Source: Bog-950 sp046329495 (GTDB lineage Bacteria; Bacteroidota; Bacteroidia; Chitinophagales; LD1). Taken from it: DNA of 64,000 nucleotides. The stretch lies in contig JAXLUO010000002.1 in the NCBI GenBank assembly GCA_046329495.1, forward strand, positions 372,001 through 436,000. Reading direction: 5' to 3'. Shown one piece after another: positions 18,579-27,009 of the stretch. The notes under the pieces were generated by a model. That model saw nothing but the letters and a program-made list of their open reading frames with translations, was not told where the DNA came from and did no database searches. Made by a program: the position numbers and the translations under genes. How positions within the stretch are numbered: the stretch's first letter is position 1; each line of letters opens with the position of its first letter.

Positions 18579-19964
18579 CTATAATTGAATTACAGCCTCT
18601 TTAAATTTATTACCTCTGTCTTCATAGTTCTCAAACAAATCGAACGAGGCACAAGCAGGAGACATCAATACCACATCGCCGGGGTTGCCCAGGCCATAGG
18701 CCATTTTAACCGCATCGGTCATAGTTTGCGTATTTACAATAATGTCTATCATTTTACCAAAGGCAGAATGCATCTTGGTATTGTCGTGACCCAGGCAAAT
18801 AAGTGCACGAACTTTCTTACGTACCAGGGGCTCTAATACGCTGTAATCATTGCCTTTATCAATACCACCCGCAATCCAGATAACAGGCTTGGTCATGCTT
18901 TCTAACGCATACCAGGTGCTATTTACATTGGTAGCCTTCGAATCGTTAATAAACTCGATGCCGCGCACCTTGGTTACTGTCTCCAATCGATGTTCCAGCG
19001 ATTTGAAGTCAGAAAGACTTTCGCGGATCTGATCTTTACGCAGTCCGTAAATGTTGGCTACTATCCCAGCTGCCAATGAATTGTAGACGTTATGACGTCC
19101 TTTTAAACCGAGTTCCTGAATGCTCATGGTAAATTGTTGGGTTTTATGATTAATAATGATGTTGTCGTTTTTAACATACCCGCCTTCGGCATATTCATGC
19201 TCCCAGCCAAAGGGTAACTTTTGTGCTTGGGTTGGATATTTCTGCAGGTTTGCGCGTGTTATTTCATCATCGGCACAATAGATGAAATAATCGCCCGGCT
19301 GTTGGTATTTACAGATATTAAACTTGGATGCTACATAATTTTGTAACTCGTAATTGTAACGATCCAGATGATCCGGAGTGATATTGGTAAGCACTGCAAC
19401 ATGCGGGCGGAAGGTCTCGATATCATCCAACTGAAAACTTGATATCTCCAACACATAGTAATCAAATTGCTCTTCTGCCACCTGCAAGGCAAAACTTTTA
19501 CCAATGTTGCCACCCAAGCCCACATTTAAGCCACCTTGTTTTAACAGGTGGTAAACAAGAGCAGTAGTGGTAGTTTTGCCATTAGCGCCGGTAATACCAA
19601 TTATTTGTGCATTAGTATACCAACTGCCAAATTCCATTTCCGAAACAATCCTAACGCCCTTAGTGCGCAGTTTCTTCACCATTTCCGCTTTCTCAGGAAT
19701 ACCCGGACTTTTCATTACCAGGTCAGCATTTAATATTTTTTCTTCCGTGTGAAATCCACCTTCATAGGCAATGCCATACTCCTTGAGCATTTGCTCGTAT
19801 TTCGGCTGAATTTTGCCTTTGTCACTTACAAATACTTCATACCCCTGCTTAACACCGAGCACAGCAGTGCCTACACCGCTTTCGCCGGCTCCAAGCACTA
19901 CCAAACGGCCCGGTTTTTCCGGTTTGCCGATGGCGTGGTTGATATTATTTGTAGCAGGACTCAC
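18579..19964 (-). CDS. murD: UDP-MurNAc-L-Ala:D-Glu ligase MurD
   Basis: 461 residues, Mur ligase fold: Rossmann-type start RLVVLGAGESGVGTAVLG, MKSPGIPEKAEMV, ATP loop GITGANGKTTTTALVYHLL, YYVLEISSFQLDDIE, EFINDSKATNVNSTWYAL and LMSPACASFDLFENYEDRG. These identify MurD rather than MurE or MurC. It follows ftsI by 13 bp, the place normally held by murE, and is separated from mraY by 117 bp. So murD and murE have exchanged positions around mraY. Confidence 0.97.
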   Translation of the reverse strand: MSPATNNINHAIGKPEKPGRLVVLGAGESGVGTAVLGVKQGYEVFVSDKGKIQPKYEQMLKEYGIAYEGGFHTEEKILNADLVMKSPGIPEKAEMVKKLRTKGVRIVSEMEFGSWYTNAQIIGITGANGKTTTTALVYHLLKQGGLNVGLGGNIGKSFALQVAEEQFDYYVLEISSFQLDDIETFRPHVAVLTNITPDHLDRYNYELQNYVASKFNICKYQQPGDYFIYCADDEITRANLQKYPTQAQKLPFGWEHEYAEGGYVKNDNIIINHKTQQFTMSIQELGLKGRHNVYNSLAAGIVANIYGLRKDQIRESLSDFKSLEHRLETVTKVRGIEFINDSKATNVNSTWYALESMTKPVIWIAGGIDKGNDYSVLEPLVRKKVRALICLGHDNTKMHSAFGKMIDIIVNTQTMTDAVKMAYGLGNPGDVVLMSPACASFDLFENYEDRGNKFKEAVIQL

Positions 19965-19977
19965 CTTATCTAAATAT

Positions 19978-22065
19978 TTAATTCAATTCAATGGTAATTG
20001 TCATTCCCCTTTGGAGTTGAGTTCCGGCAACCACACTTTGCGTATGTACCCGGCCCATACCTTTTACACTTACATGCATTCCCAAAGTTTCCAGCATATA
20101 AATGGCATCCTTTAAACTCATTCCGGTTACATCGGGCACAACGTTGTTTACTGGTTCATTTTCCGCAAGTAGTATGCTGTTCGCTGTAACATCAACCGAA
20201 GCCCATTCACCTCCATCGCTGTTTACATGCTGGCCAAAAAACTCATATATCTTCTTTATATCTTCTACATGGCCTTTTACAATGGCCGGTATTGCGTTGT
20301 GAGCTATCCCGCCATTTACCGAATTATGCATATCAAGCGAAAGCGAATAAACCTTGTCAGCTACTTCGCGGAAGATGGAACCGGCTACCACATTACCATA
20401 ATATCCATTGGTGCCGGGGGAATTGATCACCACGATCATGGTATATTCAGGTGCCTCGGCCGGAAAATAACCACAGAACGATGCCTGGTAGATGCGTTTT
20501 TTATAACCTTGATTACCCTGCGCAATAACCGCAGTACCGGTTTTGCCTGCTATATGCAGGTAATCGGTTTTAAGGTTTGTGGCAGTCCCTTCTTCTACTA
20601 CACCAACCAATATCTCCTGCAACTGCTTAACGGTGTGTTCACTTAATAGCCTTTCGTTTAAAACGTTTGTAACGGTGCTATCAACGGTACGATCGTATTC
20701 CTTCACCTTTTCAACAATATGGGGTTGCACCATTGCACCGCCATTAGCAATGGCGTTATAGAACATCAGGGTATGCAAAGCACTAATTTGTATCTCGTAG
20801 CCATAAGCTATAAAGGCTGAAGAAGTGCCATCCCATTTTTTAGGATCGCGAAGAACGGGCTTAGCCGCACCCTGTAATTCAATTCCCACTTTTTGCGTAA
20901 ATCCAAAATCCTTTAAATGCTTGTAAAATTTCTCGGGATTACTTGCATAATTATCAAAGGCCAAACGGGCCATAGCCACATTGGATGACACCTCAATCGC
21001 CCTCTTTAAAGTAATTTGCGTTGCTTCAGGTGCCTCGTGGTCCTTAATGGTAAGATTGTAGAATTTAGCTATACCATTCCCTACTTCAACCATGGTATTG
21101 TTATTCACCAGGCCATCTTCCATTAATGCAGCCGCCGTTGCCAGTTTAAATGTTGATCCTGGTTCAGTAGCTTCCCCAACTGCATAGTTAAAGTTTTCGC
21201 CATAGGTAGAATCCTTGTTCATTCCCAGGTTGGCAATGGCTTTAATCCGACCGGTTTTTGCCTCCATTAACACTACACAACCGTGATCGGCCTGATGATG
21301 CTTTAATGCACGTTGCAATGCATCTTCTGCCACATCCTGCAACTCAATATCAAGGGTAGTATATACATCACGACCGGGTTTGGGCACCAGTTGGTCTTTT
21401 GAATCCAATGGTATGGCCCCACCGCCTGCTATGCGCTGTACTTTTACTATTCCCTTCTCGCCACGCAATATCGTATCAAAATTCCCTTCTAAGCCTACAC
21501 GGGCGCCACCTTCATTTATAAAGCCTATGGTACGTTTGGCTAACATATCAAACGGCATTAAGCGCTTATCGTTCTGCACTATTACCATGCCGCTTTTATA
21601 TTGGCCTTCACGGAACAACGGCCATGTTTTCATTTCGGCCAGCTCATTAAAACGCACATTGCGCTTTAAGAGATAATAACGGCTTTTATTCCGGCGTTCG
21701 CGCAATAACTCCTTCTTGTATTGGTCCTTGGTTTTATCCTTAAATAAACCAGCCAACAACATCGCCACTGAATCTACCTTAGCATTCCACAATTCGCTAT
21801 GGCTATAGGTAGTTTTAAAATCCATCCTGATATCGAACGTTGGAAGTGTGGTTGCCATTAATCGTCCATCAATGCTGTATATGTTTCCACGGTCGGCCAA
21901 TACTTCGCGTTCCTCAATGGTCAAACTATCACCCATAGCACGGTAGTAGTCGCCTTTTACAGTTTGTATATAGAAAGCCCTCCCCAAAATGGCGATGCCC
22001 AGCACCAGTATGGCTACAAAGCCCAGGTACGCCCGTAAGAGAATTTCTTTCTTTTTGTTTGCCAT
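19978..22065 (-). CDS. ftsI: FtsI-type class B penicillin-binding protein with PASTA domain
   Basis: 695 residues from the ATG at 22065 (MANKKKEILLRAYLGF); a longer frame from 22098 adds eleven residues without family support. One N-terminal membrane helix (YLGFVAILVLGIAILGRAFY) is followed by the dimerisation domain and a transpeptidase domain with STFK (about 304-307), SSN (about 360-362) and KTGTA (about 508-512). The C-terminal PASTA domain (VPDVTGMSLKDAIYMLE to the end) is usual in this phylum. It cross-links septal peptidoglycan together with FtsW. Confidence 0.95.
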   Translation of the reverse strand: MANKKKEILLRAYLGFVAILVLGIAILGRAFYIQTVKGDYYRAMGDSLTIEEREVLADRGNIYSIDGRLMATTLPTFDIRMDFKTTYSHSELWNAKVDSVAMLLAGLFKDKTKDQYKKELLRERRNKSRYYLLKRNVRFNELAEMKTWPLFREGQYKSGMVIVQNDKRLMPFDMLAKRTIGFINEGGARVGLEGNFDTILRGEKGIVKVQRIAGGGAIPLDSKDQLVPKPGRDVYTTLDIELQDVAEDALQRALKHHQADHGCVVLMEAKTGRIKAIANLGMNKDSTYGENFNYAVGEATEPGSTFKLATAAALMEDGLVNNNTMVEVGNGIAKFYNLTIKDHEAPEATQITLKRAIEVSSNVAMARLAFDNYASNPEKFYKHLKDFGFTQKVGIELQGAAKPVLRDPKKWDGTSSAFIAYGYEIQISALHTLMFYNAIANGGAMVQPHIVEKVKEYDRTVDSTVTNVLNERLLSEHTVKQLQEILVGVVEEGTATNLKTDYLHIAGKTGTAVIAQGNQGYKKRIYQASFCGYFPAEAPEYTMIVVINSPGTNGYYGNVVAGSIFREVADKVYSLSLDMHNSVNGGIAHNAIPAIVKGHVEDIKKIYEFFGQHVNSDGGEWASVDVTANSILLAENEPVNNVVPDVTGMSLKDAIYMLETLGMHVSVKGMGRVHTQSVVAGTQLQRGMTITIELN

Positions 22066-22166
22066 ATGCCATAATGCCGGCTCCTTAATAAGAACCATGC
22101 ATTGCTTAAGTTATTTATATCTACTATGCCTTCCCTCTATCCGGCTGGTCAGTAACCGGTTAAAGC

Positions 22167-22538
22167 TTAGCGCACTTCTATCTTAAAGGGAGGAATCCGC
22201 AATTCCTTTAGCCCCATTGTGTCCACCAGCTTTGCTACTTCGCTCTGCTTACTTTTTTCCATCATACCTGCTGCAGTGGTCATATACTGCCAGCGCAACT
22301 GCTTTACTTCCTTTTCCGTACGCGCAATTCGGCGGGCATAATTCTCTGCCATGTGATTATTGGCAATGTGCAGCATGGCCAGAATCACCAGAAACAATAC
22401 AAAAGGCAGATTAAACAGCACACGCTTTAAGCCACTTTCTCCGGCACTGTCCATCTTGCCCAGTATACCGCCCAGGCCCAACTTTCTCCTGGCGGTGGGC
22501 GGTGTACCTTCGTTTTGTATTTCTTCCTTTTCGCTCAT
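22167..22538 (-). CDS. ftsL: FtsL-like division protein
   Basis: About 123 residues from the ATG at 22538 (MSEKEEIQNEG), eight bases after the rsmH stop; a start at 22562 would overlap rsmH. A basic cytoplasmic tail, one membrane helix (NLPFVLFLVILAMLHIANNH) and a short periplasmic coiled coil (ENYARRIARTEKEVKQLRWQY) give FtsL topology. Sequence is poorly conserved in this family, so the name rests on topology and on the place between rsmH and ftsI. It should bridge FtsI/FtsW with the DivIC-type partner. Confidence 0.85.
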   Translation of the reverse strand: MSEKEEIQNEGTPPTARRKLGLGGILGKMDSAGESGLKRVLFNLPFVLFLVILAMLHIANNHMAENYARRIARTEKEVKQLRWQYMTTAAGMMEKSKQSEVAKLVDTMGLKELRIPPFKIEVR

Positions 22539-22545
22539 TTTATTC

Positions 22546-23487
22546 TTACAGGCGTTCTGCAACCCTTAAACGGGCACTGCGCGAACGCGGATTTCTTTTT
22601 AACTCTTCATCTCCTGCCTCAATCGGCTTTTTAGTAATCACTTTAAAAAGCCTGGTGTAGTTGCCGAAGAAGTCCTTCTCGGGCTCATCACCAAAGCTGC
22701 CATGCTTCATAAAGTTTTTCACCAGCCGGTCTTCCAACGAGTGAAAAGTGATGATCGCCAACCTGCCTCCGGGTTTCAGCAGATCTGCGCTTTGCAGCAG
22801 CAGGTCTTTTAACGCACCTAATTCATCATTCACCTCTATGCGTATAGCCTGAAACACCTGCGATAGATATTTCATCCGTTCTCCTCTTGCCAAGCTATCC
22901 AGCAATACCAGCAGGTCGTTTATTACTTCAAAGCGTTTAATGCTTCGTGCATTTACTATTGCCAGGGCCAGTGTTTTTGAGTTGCTTACCTCGCCATAGC
23001 GGCTAAACATTTCCTGTAACGTTTCTGCATCGTAGGTATTCAACACATCCGCAGCAGTAATGCCATCAGCCCGGTTCATACGCATATCCAGCGGACCTTC
23101 AAAACGATAACTAAACCCTCTGTCGGCTGTATCAAATTGCCAGCTCGATACACCCAGGTCAGCCAGTATGCCATCCACTTGCGTTACTTCATGTAAGCGC
23201 AAAAAGCGTTTCATTTCGCGGAAGTTGGCGCGTACCAACGTAAATCGCTTATCGTTTAACGCGTTACGGGCTGCATCTTCATCCTGGTCAAATGCCAGTA
23301 ATTGACCTTTTTTACCAAGTTGTTCCAGAATACCGGTACTATGTCCTCCGCCACCAAACGTGGCATCCACATATATTCCTCCCGACTGTATTGCCAGGCC
23401 ATCTAAACTTTCATGGAAAAGAACGGGTACGTGATAAGTTGATTCGGTTTCAGTCGGTTTTCCGCTTTCCGTTTTTTTACCTGCCAC
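22546..23487 (-). CDS. rsmH: 16S rRNA m4C1402 methyltransferase RsmH (MraW)
   Basis: 313 residues. YHVPVLFHESLDGL at the start, the SAM-binding loop YVDATFGGGGHSTGIL (about 40-55), GILADLGVSSWQFD, DMRMN and FHSLEDRLVKNFM and the C-terminal NPRSRSARLRVAE are all diagnostic. It methylates N4 of C1402 in 16S rRNA. Second gene of the dcw cluster, 18 bp after mraZ. Confidence 0.97.
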   Translation of the reverse strand: MAGKKTESGKPTETESTYHVPVLFHESLDGLAIQSGGIYVDATFGGGGHSTGILEQLGKKGQLLAFDQDEDAARNALNDKRFTLVRANFREMKRFLRLHEVTQVDGILADLGVSSWQFDTADRGFSYRFEGPLDMRMNRADGITAADVLNTYDAETLQEMFSRYGEVSNSKTLALAIVNARSIKRFEVINDLLVLLDSLARGERMKYLSQVFQAIRIEVNDELGALKDLLLQSADLLKPGGRLAIITFHSLEDRLVKNFMKHGSFGDEPEKDFFGNYTRLFKVITKKPIEAGDEELKRNPRSRSARLRVAERL

Positions 23488-23505
23488 GCTATATTGTTTT
23501 CTTAA

Positions 23506-23973
23506 TTACTCTTTACCACCCTTCTGACCATCGATGTAATCGGCAGCTTCCTTAGCCAGCGATTCCACATTTGCCACACCACCAGCCATGTATTGTTCAT
23601 ATCGGGCAGCATCCCATAACTGCACACGGTCAAAACGACCTACCAGTACCACGTCCTTGCTATTGCCCAGGTATTTCACAAGGCTTTTTGAAACCAGGAA
23701 GCGGTCAGCATTATCCATTTCAACTTCGGTAAGGCCCATCATCATTATACCGGTAAACTGGCGGTGGCGTGGGTTTAGGGGGTTTAACTGCTGTAACAGT
23801 TTTTCCTGCTTATCCCAGGTTGGTAGGGGGTAAATCACCAGGCAATCCTCAATGTCGCGCGCAATCATAAAGCGGGCACCGTCCTCTGCAGGAAACTGCT
23901 TACGCAAGGTGGCAGGCATTTTAATGCGCCCCTTGTCGTCCATTGTGCAGTCAAATTGCCCGCGGAAGTTCAT
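23506..23973 (-). CDS. mraZ: MraZ transcriptional regulator of the dcw cluster
   Basis: 155 residues with two AbrB-like MraZ motifs: FDCTMDDKGRIKMPATLRKQ at the start and MDNADRFLVSKSLVKYLG in the second half. MraZ is a ring-forming DNA-binding protein that controls its own operon through short direct repeats in the promoter. Such repeats (AGTGG every 10 bp) are present just upstream at 24020-24044. Confidence 0.96.
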   Translation of the reverse strand: MNFRGQFDCTMDDKGRIKMPATLRKQFPAEDGARFMIARDIEDCLVIYPLPTWDKQEKLLQQLNPLNPRHRQFTGIMMMGLTEVEMDNADRFLVSKSLVKYLGNSKDVVLVGRFDRVQLWDAARYEQYMAGGVANVESLAKEAADYIDGQKGGKE

Positions 23974-24001
23974 AGCTTTTGGTTATTCGGGTTTATTACG
24001 A

Positions 24002-24009
24002 CAAAAATA
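24002..24009 (-). promoter_or_regulatory. Putative -7 element of the mraZ operon (TATTTTTG on minus strand)
   Basis: Minus-strand TATTTTTG matches TANNTTTG, about 29 bases before the mraZ ATG. The AGTGG repeats lie immediately upstream, over the expected -33 region. Confidence 0.55.
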
Positions 24010-24019
24010 GATACCGGCT

Positions 24020-24044
24020 CCACTTTTTACCACTACATACCACT
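24020..24044 (-). promoter_or_regulatory. Probable MraZ boxes: three AGTGG repeats at exact 10-bp spacing
   Basis: On the plus strand CCACT begins at 24020, 24030 and 24040, so the minus strand reads AGTGG three times, one per helical turn. Known MraZ sites in other bacteria are short direct repeats (TGGGN in E. coli, AAAGTG-type in Mycoplasma) with about 10-bp phase. The place, over the -33 region of the mraZ promoter, fits repression by MraZ. Confidence 0.7.
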
Positions 24045-24356
24045 AAAATAGTCTTTTTATTTATTCACAACTCAATTTTTCGTTAAAACCTTTATCTATC
24101 AACGGTTTCAGCGGTGGAAAAAAGTGGTAACATTATCATCATTAACGTTATCTGTGCATAAAGTGTTGCGTTTTCCACAGCTTTTGAACAGTTAAAACAC
24201 AACCTCAAGCAGCATTGTGCATCTAAAACTGCCATTACGGGTGGTAAAATGTGGGCTGGAACCCGGTTGTGGGGGAAAAAGTGGGCGGCTACTTAAACCT
24301 TAGCCTAAAAGCAAGATCCGGACAGTATTGCCGGACCATTCAATCATAAAAAAGCA

Positions 24357-24383
24357 AAAGGCCACCCCTTAAGGGCGGCCTTT
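24357..24383. terminator. Hairpin terminator
   Basis: aaaggcc at 24357-24363 pairs with ggccttt at 24377-24383, with further imperfect pairing inside, then ttatttt on the plus strand. It could insulate the mraZ leader from the gene at 24476. Confidence 0.65.
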
Positions 24384-24412
24384 ATTTTAAGTTCTCTGTT
24401 TGTAGCAGATAC

Positions 24413-24451
24413 AAAAAAAAAGAAGGGCGGATTTCCCATCCAGCCCTTTCT
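24413..24451 (-). terminator. Terminator of the T9SS protein gene at 24476
   Basis: On the minus strand a gggc/gccc hairpin with extra ggat/atcc pairing is followed by a run of about nine U (plus-strand A run at 24413-24421). It lies 25 bases after the stop at 24476. Confidence 0.8.
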
Positions 24452-24475
24452 CTTTTGTTAAGGTTTATCTTCCGT

Positions 24476-25336
24476 TTAGAACTTTACGAATCGTTTGGCT
24501 ATAGCCCCATCCGCTGTGCGGATAGTAACAAAGTAGTTTCCTGCGGTGTAATCAGCAATGTCCAGATTCAAGGTATTGTTGCCATCAGTAAGGGTGGTAA
24601 GGTTATTGTAAACCAGCGCACCATTTACGTTGTAAATCTCTACTGTTGCTTCCTGGCTACCGTTGCTGGCCAACTGGATGTTTACGTTGTTGCTGGCAGG
24701 GTTAGGATATAAGCTCAGGATAGAAGCGTTTGCTGAAGCTTCGCTGATGCCTGTTGCACTTTCAGCATCATCAACTTTAGCAGGGTGGTTAACACCGGCA
24801 TTGTTGCCACTGAAATAGAAATCGTCAAAAGTAGTGTTAGTAGTGCAGCCGCCACCTTTTACGTTAATGTAGATGGCGTAAGTGCCTGCGTGGCCACTGA
24901 TGATCTTAGTATAGATGCGGGCAGCAGTTTGGTTAGCCCCGATTTCAACGCTGTCGATTAAAGTAAGATTACGGCTCTGATCAACCAGATAAACCTTAAA
25001 GTAACGACGGCCACCTAATTGCATAGGGCGGTTAATGGCATACGAAAACTGAAGGGCTTCGGTGTTGCTGAAGGTGAGGAACGGAGTTACCATACCTGCA
25101 TAACTGTTAGGTGAATAGCTTACGTCGGTTCCAATACTTTGACTACCACTTAGTGGGGCTGATCCTTCAGGATTGATGTTGAAGCTGGGGAACTGCCAGT
25201 TTTGGGTAATCAAATAATCTTTAGCGCTTCCGGTATGTCCGGATGTCTGTTCAAAATTTTCTGTTACGGATGCGTAACTATTTGAAGCAACCACAACCAG
25301 GACAGCGGCCAGCATTTTTTGTAATGTTCTTTTCAT
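24476..25336 (-). CDS. T9SS-secreted protein with type A sorting domain, unknown function
   Basis: 286 residues: signal peptide (MLAAVLVVVASNSYA), a beta-sandwich-like body (NFEQTSGHTG to FDDFYFSG) of the kind found in adhesion or choice-of-anchor/cleaved-adhesin domains, then a linker and a clear sorting domain (ILSLYPNPASNNVNIQL, VEIYNVNGALVY, DYTAGNYFVTI, IAKRFVKF). It should be exported and anchored or released through type IX secretion. The binding partner or substrate cannot be read from sequence. Confidence 0.88.
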   Translation of the reverse strand: MKRTLQKMLAAVLVVVASNSYASVTENFEQTSGHTGSAKDYLITQNWQFPSFNINPEGSAPLSGSQSIGTDVSYSPNSYAGMVTPFLTFSNTEALQFSYAINRPMQLGGRRYFKVYLVDQSRNLTLIDSVEIGANQTAARIYTKIISGHAGTYAIYINVKGGGCTTNTTFDDFYFSGNNAGVNHPAKVDDAESATGISEASANASILSLYPNPASNNVNIQLASNGSQEATVEIYNVNGALVYNNLTTLTDGNNTLNLDIADYTAGNYFVTIRTADGAIAKRFVKF

Positions 25337-25561
25337 GACTCGGTTTTTTTGTTACCTACCTTTACGCCACCAGCCGGCTAAAGGTTACACCTATCGCAAA
25401 AAAAAATTCATTTAATCCCGTGTATCGTTGCAGGCCGGGCAGGTAATACAGAAGCCAAACGGGTATAAAAACAGGCTTCTACACGTAAAAAGGCTGAAAT
25501 TTCGCACACCCGTGCAATCCGATCCTGGGTTCACCGGATCCAGCAAATTCTATAGAATAGC

Positions 25562-26956
25562 TTAAAACTTTCGAACAGTAAAGTAAAAAGTGGTGCCTTT
25601 ACCCGGTTCACTGTCGAACCAAATTTCGCCATGGTAGTATTCAACTATCTTTTTGCAGATGGCAAGGCCAATACCCGTTCCATCATATTCCTGTTCGCCA
25701 TGTAAACGGCGGAACATCTGGAAGATAGTGGTCGTATATTCTTTGGATATTCCGATTCCGTTATCGTGTATGGAGAAGGTATAGTAATTAAGTGAGTTAG
25801 TCCAACTTACTTCAATTTCCGGTTTATCGCTCTTATTGAACTTTAAACCGTTACTAATCAGGTTCTGAAAAACGTGATACATCAATGAAGCATGAACATT
25901 GTTTACAACGGGCAATTCTCTATTTATATTGATACTGCCGTTTACCAAACTTAACTTATCACGTAATTCAAAGCGTATAGTGCTAATTATATCGTTTACG
26001 TTAACAGGAACAGGCCTGGGAAGATTCGTACCTATCCTACAATACGCCAATACATCATCAATTAAGCGTTCAAGGCGTTTGGCACCGGTATGCGAATAGC
26101 CCACAAATTCTTTAGCCTCTGGACTTAGGTCTGTACTGTACTTATTCACCAGCAGATTCATAAAGCTGCTGATATTGCGTACCGGGGCCTTCAAATCATG
26201 CGAAATAATGTAGGCAAACTGCTCCAAATCGTTATTGCTTCGGCGCAGTTCGGCAGTCTGTAGCATCATTTGTGCATTGCTGGCCTCCAACTCCAACTCC
26301 GTTTTTTTGTTCAGGTTAACCAACTGATACACCCCGGCAATGGCTAAAGCCAATTGCCCCATAATGTTTACCCGCTCCATGATGCTTTGTTGCCCCGGCG
26401 TTAGATTATAAACGGTGAATAAAGGGCTAACAAAATCGAAAGTGTAGATGAGCACTATTGGAAGCACCACGCCAAAAATAATCATGGCTGTTTCCTTCAA
26501 ATCATATATAAGGAATGGCACTATAACAGCAACAGCAAAGTATTGCTCCAGGTGGCCGTTGGGGCCAATAAACAAGGCATTAAGGTAAACAAGTGCATTT
26601 ACTACAAGTAGATAAACCAATCTGCTGATGTTGGTTTTGCCAAAAGAATTTAGCATAAGCACACTAACGCAAGTAAAACCCAGCGCAACGATAGCGCCTA
26701 ACCAGTACCAGTTTTCCCACAGTATTGCAAATACAACGTAAATTAAAGCACCTATAAAAGTGATGAGTGTAACGAAGTTGCTGAGCCTTATATATTTCTG
26801 CTGATTGTGGTGTTCTACATCCTCAATACCCAGGTTTAGCAGGCTTAAGTACACAGATAGAACAGGGTTCATTTCGTTGTTACGAACCTTTTCTTCAAAA
26901 TCCCGTTCATCCGATTTAGCGTTCAATTCTTTCGGATTATCATAAAAAATTGCCAT
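25562..26956 (-). CDS. Membrane sensor histidine kinase, orphan
   Basis: 464 residues. An N-terminal cytoplasmic tail is followed by about six hydrophobic helices (about 57-215), a coiled-coil linker (LNKKTELELEASNAQMMLQ), a HisKA domain with FAYIISHDLKAPVRN (phospho-accepting His about 253) and a HATPase domain with NLISNGLKFN, DNGIGI and GTGIGLAICKKI. No response regulator is next to it. The N-terminal membrane part resembles no sensor domain I can name. The last part closely resembles the kinase at 61672, suggesting paralogues. Confidence 0.88.
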   Translation of the reverse strand: MAIFYDNPKELNAKSDERDFEEKVRNNEMNPVLSVYLSLLNLGIEDVEHHNQQKYIRLSNFVTLITFIGALIYVVFAILWENWYWLGAIVALGFTCVSVLMLNSFGKTNISRLVYLLVVNALVYLNALFIGPNGHLEQYFAVAVIVPFLIYDLKETAMIIFGVVLPIVLIYTFDFVSPLFTVYNLTPGQQSIMERVNIMGQLALAIAGVYQLVNLNKKTELELEASNAQMMLQTAELRRSNNDLEQFAYIISHDLKAPVRNISSFMNLLVNKYSTDLSPEAKEFVGYSHTGAKRLERLIDDVLAYCRIGTNLPRPVPVNVNDIISTIRFELRDKLSLVNGSININRELPVVNNVHASLMYHVFQNLISNGLKFNKSDKPEIEVSWTNSLNYYTFSIHDNGIGISKEYTTTIFQMFRRLHGEQEYDGTGIGLAICKKIVEYYHGEIWFDSEPGKGTTFYFTVRKF

Positions 26957-27009
26957 TCGCGATTAATTTGGCACAGTTATTCGTAATCACTGTTTTACAA
27001 CATTTACCC

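Larger units (their letters stand above)
23974..24475. other. 500-bp non-coding leader upstream of mraZ
   Basis: No gene is seen. The stretch holds the mraZ promoter and boxes, three DnaA-box-like 9-mers (24061, 24153, 24171), further plus-strand GTGG words in 10-bp phase (24114 and 24124; 24241, 24251 and 24281), and two hairpin terminators near 24357 and 24413. Confidence 0.6.
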
